From assembly GCF_014206815.1 (NCBI RefSeq), contig NZ_JACHNP010000003.1, positions 1 through 64,000 on the forward strand: a stretch of 64,000 bases of DNA, in the 5' to 3' direction. The translations under genes were made by a program, and so were the position numbers. Every line of letters starts with the position of its first letter. Position 1 is the first letter of the stretch. Source of the DNA: Xanthomonas sp. F10 (GTDB lineage Bacteria; Pseudomonadota; Gammaproteobacteria; Xanthomonadales; Xanthomonadaceae). Below are positions 47,499-54,772 of this stretch, piece after piece. The notes beneath the pieces are model-generated. The model was given only the letters and a program-made list of their open reading frames with translations. It ran no database searches and had not been told where the DNA came from.

Positions 47499-48350
47499 TC
47501 ACCGAAACACGACCGTGCGATGCCCGTTGAGCAGGATGCGATGCTCGACGTGGCGGCGCACCGCGCGGGCAAGCACCTGCGACTCGGTATCGCTGCCCAG
47601 GCGCACCAGCTCGCGCGGGGTCATGGCGTGGTCCACGCGGGCCACGTCCTGCTCGATGATCGGGCCTTCGTCCAGGTCGCCGGTGACGTAGTGCGCGGTG
47701 GCGCCGATGATCTTGACCCCGCGGGCGTGCGCCTGGTGGTACGGCTGCGCGCCCTTGAAGCTGGGCAGGAAGCTGTGGTGGATGTTGATCGCGCGCCCGG
47801 CCAGTGCCGCGCACAGCGTCGGCGACAGGATCTGCATGTAGCGTGCCAGCACCACCAGGTCGATGCGTTCGCGCTCGACCAGCGCCAGCAGCTGCGCTTC
47901 CTGTTCGGCGCGATTGGCCGCGCTCACCGGCAGGTGGTGGAACGGCACGCCGTAGGAGCCGGCCAGCGCGGCGAAATCGGGATGGTTGGAGGCCACCGCG
48001 GCGATGTCCACCCGCAGTTGCCGGCTGTGCGCGCGGAACAGCAGGTCGTTGAGGCAGTGGCCCTGCTTGCTGACCAGCACCAGCAGGCGTGCACGGCGGC
48101 GCGCGTCGTGCAGTTGCCAGTCCATCGCGTAGTCGGCGGCGAGCGGCTCCAGTTGCACCTTCACCGCGGCGACGATGCCGTCGGCGGGCACATCGAAATG
48201 CACACGCAGGAAGAAGCGGCCGCTTTCCTCGTCGCCGAACTGCTGTGCATCGAGGATATTGCAGCCGTGCTCGAACAGCAGGCCGCTGACGCGGAAGACG
48301 ATGCCGGTACGGTCCGGGCAGGACAGGGTCAGGATGTAGTCGGGGCGCAT
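47499..48350 (-). CDS. purU: Formyltetrahydrofolate deformylase
   Basis: Hydrolyses 10-formyl-THF to THF and formate, balancing one-carbon pools and supplying formate to PurT. 283 residues: an N-terminal ACT domain ('YILTLSCPDRTGIVFRVSGL', about 5-80) and a formyltransferase-like domain with 'NHPDFAALAGSYGVPFHHLP', the catalytic His segment 'NIHHSFLPSFKG' and the Asp of 'YVTGDLDEGPIIEQD'. The ACT domain separates it from PurN. Confidence 0.95.
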   Translation of the reverse strand: MRPDYILTLSCPDRTGIVFRVSGLLFEHGCNILDAQQFGDEESGRFFLRVHFDVPADGIVAAVKVQLEPLAADYAMDWQLHDARRRARLLVLVSKQGHCLNDLLFRAHSRQLRVDIAAVASNHPDFAALAGSYGVPFHHLPVSAANRAEQEAQLLALVERERIDLVVLARYMQILSPTLCAALAGRAINIHHSFLPSFKGAQPYHQAHARGVKIIGATAHYVTGDLDEGPIIEQDVARVDHAMTPRELVRLGSDTESQVLARAVRRHVEHRILLNGHRTVVFR

Positions 48351-48371
48351 CCGCCGATGATAGGGGAAAGG

Positions 48372-48411
48372 CGGGGATTGGGGATTGGGGATTGGGGATT
48401 GGGGAGTCGGG
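48372..48411. repeat. Tandem heptad repeat GGGGATT
   Basis: Four successive GGGGATT units followed by GGGGAGTCGGG, just upstream of purU. This single-arm copy is the most regular of the family. Confidence 0.8.
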
Positions 48412-48486
48412 ACAGCCGACCACGCAATAGCGGTAGATCAATTGTCATGCAGCGACGACCGAAGAAGCCCGCACAGAACGGCACTT

Positions 48487-48626
48487 CCTTCTCCCATCGG
48501 GAGAAGGTGCCCCGAAGGGGCGGATGAGGGTGCGGGCGCAGCCTCGCGCAGTCGAAACACACCGGGTGCCCTGCGCGCCGGACCCTCACCCCAACCCCTC
48601 TCACGGGGGGGAGAGGGGCTCAGCCA
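48487..48626. repeat. Intergenic repeat with nested hairpins
   Basis: CCTTCTCCC-ATC-GGGAGAAGG (48487-48507), then GCCCCGAAGGGGC-like and GATGAGGGT ... ACCCTCACCCCAACCCCTCTC and CCCCTCTC/GAGAGGGG pairs. The arrangement resembles a dispersed repeat that I recall from Xanthomonadaceae. No gene lies in 48412-48706. Confidence 0.6.
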
Positions 48627-48706
48627 TCCTTATCCTGAAACCTGGTCGCGGCTGACGCCGCGCCGAGGACATTGCTCAGCCCAGGACGCTGCTCACTCGC
48701 CTGCGT

Positions 48707-49147
48707 TCACTCCGGGCGCAGGCGCAGGGCCAGGCGGCGATTGACCTTTTCCAGGCGCGCCAGCGAGTCCTCCACCGACATGCCGACCGCTTCGTGGGTG
48801 GTGATGTGCGCTCGCAGGTGCGCCGGGTCGTCCAGGTCGCCGCGTACCAGGAACACGTTCTCGCCATCCTCCACGTCGCCGATCTCGCGGCTGAGCACCA
48901 CGTGGTCGACCTGGTCGAAGCCGTATTCCTTGGCCAGCGGCAGCAGCCGCGCCACCATGCGCTCGCTGATCGCGTCCGGCGCGCGGCCGCAGGCGGCGTC
49001 CAGCGCATGCACGCCCTCGCGGATCTGCGCGTACAGGAGATGGTCGGGATGGTCCGGATGATCGGGGCCGGGCACGGCCTCGCGCACCACCGCGCGCGGC
49101 GGCTCGATCGGCGCTCTGTCGCCGGGATCGGATGAATTCGGACTCAT
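48707..49147 (-). CDS. XVIPCD-domain protein (type IV secretion effector-like, short)
   Basis: 146-residue protein. After a Pro-rich N-terminus, residues from 'DHPDHPDHLLYAQIREGVHA' to the end follow the XVIPCD pattern: a DHPDH start, a helix with ALDAACGR-like text, 'YGFDQVDHVVLSRE', 'VFLVRGDLDDPAHLRAHITT' and a final helix. XVIPCD domains target antibacterial effectors to the VirD4 coupling protein of the Xanthomonadaceae T4SS. Here the domain stands almost alone with no visible toxin domain and no T4SS gene nearby. AGGAGG lies six bases before the ATG. Confidence 0.75.
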   Translation of the reverse strand: MSPNSSDPGDRAPIEPPRAVVREAVPGPDHPDHPDHLLYAQIREGVHALDAACGRAPDAISERMVARLLPLAKEYGFDQVDHVVLSREIGDVEDGENVFLVRGDLDDPAHLRAHITTHEAVGMSVEDSLARLEKVNRRLALRLRPE

Positions 49148-49270
49148 GGCATCCTCCTGTGATGCGCCAGCAAATCGCCGCACCTTAGCGGCAAGCGCAC
49201 GCCAGGCTCAAGCGGGCACGCAGTGTGCGGCACGCGCCGCCAAGGCCCGCTGAAGATCCACGCGTCCGGC

Positions 49271-50149
49271 TCAGCCCTGGCCGGCGCGGCGCGCGGCGAC
49301 CTTGGCCAATGCCGCCCAGTCCAGCTCGCCGTCGCCGTGTGCGATCGCCTCGATGAAGGCGTCGCGCAGCACCGCCGCCAGCGGCATCGGCACGTGCCGG
49401 GTCTCGCCGGCGTTCAGCGCCAGGCGCACGTCCTTCAAGCCCAGCGTGGCCTTGAAGCCGGCCGGGCTGTAGCGCTGCTCGGCGATCATGCCACCGTAGG
49501 TCTGATAGGCCGGTGCGGCGAACACGGTGTTGGTGAGCATGTCGAGGAAATCGGCCGCGTCCACGCCGTGCCCGCGCACCAGCGCCGACGCCTCGGCCAT
49601 GGTGCCGATGGCGCTGGCCAGGCACAGGTTGGCGGCGAGCTTGACCGCGTTGGCCTGTTCCGGTGCGGCGCCGAAATACCAGGTCTTGCGCCCGATGACA
49701 TCGAGCAAGGGCTGCACCCGCGCCAGGGCCGCGGCGTCGCCGGCGGCAAGCAGGTTGAGCTGGCCGGCCGCGGCCACCTCGACCCGCCCCAGCACCGGCA
49801 TCGCCAGGTAGGCGACGCCGCGCTCGGCATGCAGCGCGTGCAGCTCACGCGCCAACGCCACCGAAATCGTGGCCATGTTGACGTGCACGCTGCCGGCGGT
49901 GAGCGCGTCCAGTGCGCCGCGCTCGAGCAGGGTCTCGCGCACCGCGGTGTCGTCGGCCAGCATCGAGAACAACACCGGCCCGCGCACCGCATCGGCCGGT
50001 TGCGCGGCCTGCTGTGCGCCGGCCTCGAGCAGGGGCTGCGCCGCCGCGGCGCTGCGGTTCCACACGGTCAGTGCGTGGCCGGCGCGCAGCAGGTTGAGCG
50101 CGATCGGCTGGCCCATCGTGCCCAGGCCGAGAAATCCAATCGTCGTCAT
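49271..50149 (-). CDS. NAD(P)-dependent beta-hydroxyacid dehydrogenase family protein
   Basis: 292 residues. The Rossmann motif GFLGLGTMG (5-13) is at the N-terminus, followed by 'NMATISVALARELHA' and the catalytic Lys in 'NAVKLAANLCLA'. The family covers 3-hydroxyisobutyrate dehydrogenase, tartronate semialdehyde reductase and glyoxylate/succinic semialdehyde reductases; the canonical substrate-binding GG of the first two is replaced by 'VLGRVEVAAAG', which favours the GLYR-type reductases. It lies downstream of the flavin oxidoreductase gene on the same strand. Confidence 0.88.
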   Translation of the reverse strand: MTTIGFLGLGTMGQPIALNLLRAGHALTVWNRSAAAAQPLLEAGAQQAAQPADAVRGPVLFSMLADDTAVRETLLERGALDALTAGSVHVNMATISVALARELHALHAERGVAYLAMPVLGRVEVAAAGQLNLLAAGDAAALARVQPLLDVIGRKTWYFGAAPEQANAVKLAANLCLASAIGTMAEASALVRGHGVDAADFLDMLTNTVFAAPAYQTYGGMIAEQRYSPAGFKATLGLKDVRLALNAGETRHVPMPLAAVLRDAFIEAIAHGDGELDWAALAKVAARRAGQG

Positions 50150-50203
50150 TGCATGCTCCCTGAAGAAATCGAAGTGGAGGCCGCCAACCGTGCGGCGCGT
50201 CGG

Positions 50204-51301
50204 TCAGGCGTCGAACACGCCGCGCGCCCCATGCGGCTCGCAACGCAGGTATTGCGGCGACGGGCGCAACCGCGCGCCCAGCGCGGCGGCCGCGTGCCAC
50301 GGCCAGCGTGGATCGTAGAGGATGCCGCGGGCCAGCGCGATGGCATCGGCGCGGTCCTCGGCGAGGATGGCCTCGGCCTGCTGCGGCTCGGTGATCAGGC
50401 CGACCGCGATCACCGGCATCCGCACCGCGCGGTGCAAGGCCTCGGCGAACGGCACCTGGTAGCCGGGCGCCACCGGGATGCGCTGGCGCCGGTCCAGCCC
50501 GCCGCTGGACACGTGCAGGTAATCGCAGCCCTGGGCCTGCAGCGCCTGCGCCAGCACCTCGCTCTGCGCCAGGTCCCAACCGCCGTCGACCCAGTCGGTG
50601 GCGGAGATGCGCACGCCCACTGCGATGCTCGATGCCACCGCCGCGCGCACCGCCGCATGCACGCGCAGCAGCAGGCGCATGCGGTTCTCCAGGCTGCCGC
50701 CGTAGGCATCGGTGCGCTGGTTGCTCAGCGGCGACAGGAACTGGTGCAGCAGGTAGCCGTGCGCGGCATGCAGTTCGATCAGCGCGACGCCAAGGCGCTC
50801 GGCGCGCCGTGCCGACGCCACGAACGCCTCGACGATGGCGTCGATGCCGGCCTGGTCCAACGCCTGTGGCGGCACGCCGTCGGCGGCGAAGGGCTGGGCA
50901 GACGGCGCCACGGTCTGCCAGCCGTTCGGCTGGTCCGGCGCGATCGCGCCGCCGCCGTCCCAGGGCTTGTGCGTGGACGCCTTGCGCCCGGCATGCGCGA
51001 GCTGGATGCCCAGCGGCATCGGCGACCAGCGCCGCACCGCGCGCAACACCGCGTCCAGCGCCGCCTCGGTGGCGTCATCCCACATGCCCAGGTCGGCGTA
51101 GCTGATGCGCCCGCGCGGCTCCACCGCGGTCGCTTCCAGGATCAGCAAACCGGCGCCGGACTGCGCCAGTTGGCCCAGGTGCTGGGTGTGCCAATCGCTG
51201 GCACGGCCGTCCTCGGCCGAGTACTGGCACATCGGCGCGATCACGATGCGGTTGGACAACGACAGCGGCCCCAGTGCGAGGGGCGAGAACAACTGACTCA
51301 C
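50204..51301 (-). CDS. Old Yellow Enzyme family NADH:flavin oxidoreductase (YqjM-like)
   Basis: 365-residue FMN enzyme reducing activated C=C bonds. 'NRIVIAPMCQYSAEDG' carries the Cys typical of the thermophilic-like YqjM branch; 'GIQLAHAGRKAS' and 'HAAHGYLLHQFLSPLSNQRT' supply the His pair that binds the substrate, and 'AVGLITEPQQAEAIL' the FMN phosphate region. A 54-bp gap separates it from the downstream dehydrogenase; they may be co-transcribed. Confidence 0.93.
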   Translation of the reverse strand: MSQLFSPLALGPLSLSNRIVIAPMCQYSAEDGRASDWHTQHLGQLAQSGAGLLILEATAVEPRGRISYADLGMWDDATEAALDAVLRAVRRWSPMPLGIQLAHAGRKASTHKPWDGGGAIAPDQPNGWQTVAPSAQPFAADGVPPQALDQAGIDAIVEAFVASARRAERLGVALIELHAAHGYLLHQFLSPLSNQRTDAYGGSLENRMRLLLRVHAAVRAAVASSIAVGVRISATDWVDGGWDLAQSEVLAQALQAQGCDYLHVSSGGLDRRQRIPVAPGYQVPFAEALHRAVRMPVIAVGLITEPQQAEAILAEDRADAIALARGILYDPRWPWHAAAALGARLRPSPQYLRCEPHGARGVFDA

Positions 51302-51388
51302 GATGCAGATCCGTGGAAACGCCGCGCGCGGCGCGGGAGGCAGTCATTGCACTCCTGCCGCGCAGCGCGATCAACCACTGCCGATGGA

Positions 51389-52270
51389 TCAGTTCGTGCC
51401 GGGATTCGGAACGCGCTCGGCTGCCGGCAGCAGGAACGCCAGCGCCTGCGCGCAGGGCTGCTCCACCTTCAGGCTCAGCAGGTCGTCGCCGCGGGTGCGG
51501 CCCAGGTTGACCGCGGCGATCGGCAGGCCGGCCTTGGCCGCCGCCTGCACGAAGCGGAAGCCGGAATAGACCATCAGCGACGAACCGACCACCAGCACCG
51601 CGTCGGCGCGTTGCAGATGCGCGAACGCGCTGGCCACGCGCTCGCGCGGCACGTTCTCGCCGAAGAACACCACGTCCGGCTTCAGCACGCCGCCGCAGTG
51701 CGCGCAGGCCGGCACCACGAAGCTGGCGAAATCCTCGCCCTCCAGGTCGGCGTCGCCGTCGGGCGCCGGTGCGGCCTGCAGCGTCGCCCACTGCGGGTTG
51801 TGCTGCAGCAGGTGCTGCTGGAACGCCTCGCGCGGCATGCGCCGCTCGCAGCCCATGCAGCGCACCACGTCCAGGCGCCCGTGCAGGTCGATGGTGGCGC
51901 GGCTGCCGGCTGCCTGGTGCAGGCCGTCCACGTTCTGGGTCAGCAGCACGTCGACCTGGCCGCGCGCTTCCAGCTGCGCCAGCGCGGCATGGGTGGGATT
52001 GGGCCGGGCGTGACCGAAGCGCGGCCAGCCGAGCAGGCTGCGCGCCCAGTAGCGCTGCCGCGTCGCCAGCTCGCCCATGAAGGCCTGGTAGGTCACCGGC
52101 TGCGCGCGCTTCCAGTCGCCGGCGGCGTCGCGGTAGTCGGGTATGCCCGAGTCGGTGCTGCAGCCGGCACCGGTGAGCACGAACAGGCGCCGATGGCGGT
52201 CGACGAACGCCTCCAGCGCGGAAGACGCGGCCTGCGCGGACGCGGCGTGATCCTGCAGCAACTGCGACAT
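51389..52270 (-). CDS. Sir2-family NAD-dependent protein deacylase (class II type)
   Basis: 293 residues. GAGCSTDSGIPDYR (34-47) and TQNVDGLH (111-118) bind NAD; catalytic His130 is in 'DLHGRLD'; the zinc is held by Cys138, 141, 189 and 192 (CMGC, CAHC). 'RYWARSLLGWPRF' and the position of the zinc cysteines match the SIRT4-like class II. Acts on protein lysine acyl groups and may regulate metabolic enzymes. Transcribed with or just ahead of the oxidoreductase genes. Confidence 0.93.
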   Translation of the reverse strand: MSQLLQDHAASAQAASSALEAFVDRHRRLFVLTGAGCSTDSGIPDYRDAAGDWKRAQPVTYQAFMGELATRQRYWARSLLGWPRFGHARPNPTHAALAQLEARGQVDVLLTQNVDGLHQAAGSRATIDLHGRLDVVRCMGCERRMPREAFQQHLLQHNPQWATLQAAPAPDGDADLEGEDFASFVVPACAHCGGVLKPDVVFFGENVPRERVASAFAHLQRADAVLVVGSSLMVYSGFRFVQAAAKAGLPIAAVNLGRTRGDDLLSLKVEQPCAQALAFLLPAAERVPNPGTN

Positions 52271-52483
52271 CGTGGCGGTCCCGGACGTGGTGGAGGCGCG
52301 CGCCGATGGCGCGACGCCTTCCTATCTTGGGTGCGCGCGGCGGCAACGCAAGTCCGGGCCGCCGCGGCCGCTGAAGCGTTGCAGCGCGCATTGAAAGCCC
52401 GTTGGAAACTGGCTACTGTCCAGGACGCGGCAGGATGCTCAGCGGTCACGGCGTCCTCGACGCCGCACGCTGCTCCGTGAGGA

Positions 52484-53254
52484 ATGCCGTCCCTTCGCCG
52501 ATTCCGCCTCGTGAGCCGCGTTCCCGATCCCATCCCGCCCCCGTTCGTTGCTGCTGCCGCCAACACCCCGCTGCGGGTGGCGTTGCTGGAGGACGACGAT
52601 GTGCTGCGCGACCGCGTGCTGCTGCCGGGCTTGGTGCGGCACGGCTTCGAGGCCACGCCGCTGCGCACCGCGCAGGCGCTGTGGGCGGCGCTGGAGGCGC
52701 ACCGTTTCGACCTGATCGTGCTCGACATCGGCCTGCCCGACAGCGACGGCTTCACCCTGACCCAGCAGCTGCAGGAACGCCACCCCGGCATGGGCATCGT
52801 CATCCTCAGCGGCCGCGGCGAGCAGCCGGATCTGGTGCGCGGGCTGGTCCAGGGCGCCGATGCCTACCTGATCAAGCCGGTGCAGATCGAGATCCTCGCC
52901 GCCACCCTGTTCAGCGTGGCCCGGCGCATGCTGCGGCCGGCGGCGCCGGCCAGCGAGGAATGGCAACTGCAGGACGACGGTTGGTGCCTGTTCGCGCCGG
53001 ACGGGCAGGCGGTGCCGTTGACCGCCTCCGAGCGCAAGGTGCTGCAGAGCCTGTGGCAGGCGCGCGGGCGGCTGGTCAGCCGCGATGCGCTGATCGGCAT
53101 GCTCGGCGGCAATGCCGGGCTGGAGATCGACCCGCACCGGCTGGACGCGTTGCTGCACCGCTTGCGGCAGAAAGTGCACGAGCGCACCGGCAGCGCGCTG
53201 CCATTGCGCGCGGTGCGCGGCGAAGGCTATCTGCTCATGCCGCAGGAGCGCTGA
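52484..53254 (+). CDS. Response regulator, OmpR family
   Basis: 256 residues. A 28-residue extension precedes a receiver domain with acidic LLEDDD (about 34-39), phospho-acceptor Asp81 ('LIVLDIGLP') and Lys of 'AYLIKPVQIEIL'; then a winged-helix output ('GRLVSRDALIGMLGG', 'RAVRGEGYLL'). Start uncertain: ATG 52484 has a ribosome site too close, GTG 52511 is an alternative. The 3' end overlaps the 3' end of the converging kinase gene by 20 bp. Confidence 0.9.
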   Translation: MPSLRRFRLVSRVPDPIPPPFVAAAANTPLRVALLEDDDVLRDRVLLPGLVRHGFEATPLRTAQALWAALEAHRFDLIVLDIGLPDSDGFTLTQQLQERHPGMGIVILSGRGEQPDLVRGLVQGADAYLIKPVQIEILAATLFSVARRMLRPAAPASEEWQLQDDGWCLFAPDGQAVPLTASERKVLQSLWQARGRLVSRDALIGMLGGNAGLEIDPHRLDALLHRLRQKVHERTGSALPLRAVRGEGYLLMPQER

Positions 53255-54647
53255 GCCCGGCCAGCGGCAGGCGCAGCACGAAGCAGGTGCCGGCGCCGGG
53301 CGTGCTGCGCACCTGCAGGCTGCCCTGCGCCTGTTGCGCCATCTCCAAGGCCACCGCCAGGCCCAGCCCGGTGCCCTGCCCGGCCGGCTTGGTGGTGAAG
53401 AACGGCTCGAAGATGCGCCGTTGCACCGCCTCGCTCATGCCCACGCCGGTATCGGCGATGGCGATGGCGATGGCCTCGCCGTCGCGGCGCAGCTGCAGCG
53501 AAAAACCGCCGCCGCCAGGCATCGCATCGCGCGCGTTGGCGGCGAAGTTGAGCAGCGCCAGGTCGAAGCGGCTGCGGTCCAGGAACACCGGTGCCGGGTC
53601 GGCGGTGAGGTCCAGCCGCACCTGCACGGTGGCGCCCAACAATTGCCGCAGCATCGGCTGCAGGCTGCGCAGCGCTTCGCCGGCGTCGAAGCGCTCGGGC
53701 ACGCTGGCCTCGCGGCGACTGAAGCTGAGCAGCTTGCGGCTGACCGCCACGCCGCGGTGCGCGGCCAGCGCCACGCCTTCCAGCGCCTCGGCCAGCACCA
53801 GCGCATCGCGCGGCGGGTGATAGTCCAGTTCGTGCACGCAGTGGCGTTGCTCGGTGTAGCCCAGGATCGCACTGAGGATGTTGTTGAAGTCGTGCGACAC
53901 ACCGCTGGCCAGCTGTTCCACCAGCTCGATCTTCTGCAGATGCAGCAGGCGCTGCTGCGCCTGGGCACGTTCGCGCATCTCCACGCGCAGGCGCGCGGCG
54001 CTGCGCCGCGCACGCCACAGGCTCTCGCGCAGCGCCGCGACGGTGCGGTCCAGCACCAGGGTGATCATCAGGTAGCTCAGCGCCAGCGAGGGCAGGTTCT
54101 GGAACGGGCTGCGGGTGCCGTGCGGGTCCTGGCCCCAGGGGCTTTCCATGCCCAGCCAGAAGATCAGCGGGATGCACAGGTACACCAGCCACAGCGCACG
54201 GCGCCCGATCACCAGCGCGGCCAGGGTCAGCATCATCATCGGATACGGATCGAAGGCCTGCAGCTGGTAGCCGAACGCCAGGTTGGCGGCGACCGCCGAG
54301 CACAGCACCACCGCGATGAACATGGCCGTGGCCTGTTTCAGCAAGCCGCGGCGGATCATCCAGACCGCGGCCCAGGCCGCCGCGGCGATCGCCGCATCGG
54401 TGCCGACGTCCACCGCCAGTTGCACCGTGCCCATCTCGATGCGCGGTGCGGTCAGCAGGTGATAGAGCTTGTTGAGCGGAATCTCGCTGCCCAGGAACAC
54501 GAACAGCACCTGCAGCGCCGGCGCGTTGCGCCGGTCCAGCGGGTCGGCGATCGGCACCCGGCGCAGCCACAGCGAGAGGCGCCGCCACAGCCGCGCGGCG
54601 AGCGCGACCGGCGGAGAGTGCGCACCCCATCTCACCCGGACTCCCAT
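53235..54647 (-). CDS. Membrane histidine kinase converging on its response regulator
   Basis: 470 residues. The N-terminal half has five or six membrane helices (about residues 45-195) with no large periplasmic domain, so it likely senses membrane or cytoplasmic signals. The DHp has GVSHDFNNILSAILGY, a form typical of HPK4-type kinases, and the HATPase has 'FAANARDAM' and 'GTGLGLAVALEMAQQAQG'. Overlaps the regulator gene by 20 bp at the 3' ends. The 5' side faces the trimeric autotransporter gene, 125 bp away. Confidence 0.9.
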   Translation of the reverse strand: MGVRVRWGAHSPPVALAARLWRRLSLWLRRVPIADPLDRRNAPALQVLFVFLGSEIPLNKLYHLLTAPRIEMGTVQLAVDVGTDAAIAAAAWAAVWMIRRGLLKQATAMFIAVVLCSAVAANLAFGYQLQAFDPYPMMMLTLAALVIGRRALWLVYLCIPLIFWLGMESPWGQDPHGTRSPFQNLPSLALSYLMITLVLDRTVAALRESLWRARRSAARLRVEMRERAQAQQRLLHLQKIELVEQLASGVSHDFNNILSAILGYTEQRHCVHELDYHPPRDALVLAEALEGVALAAHRGVAVSRKLLSFSRREASVPERFDAGEALRSLQPMLRQLLGATVQVRLDLTADPAPVFLDRSRFDLALLNFAANARDAMPGGGGFSLQLRRDGEAIAIAIADTGVGMSEAVQRRIFEPFFTTKPAGQGTGLGLAVALEMAQQAQGSLQVRSTPGAGTCFVLRLPLAGLSAPAA

Positions 54648-54772
54648 GACGGTGAGTCTACCGTGAGGAAGCGGTGAATCTGCGTGCATTGAAGGGCCGT
54701 AGGGCTTGCGGCCTTAATCGGGCCTGACTCGTTGTCGGGACGACGCTCCCGGCCCCAGCCCCGGAACCGACC

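Noticed and set aside
48372..48411. CRISPR-like array
   Set aside because: The repeats are 7 bp in direct tandem without spacers, and no cas gene is in the window.
48707..49147. Complete type IV secretion effector/immunity pair
   Set aside because: No toxin domain and no adjacent immunity lipoprotein are visible; only the targeting-like domain is supported.
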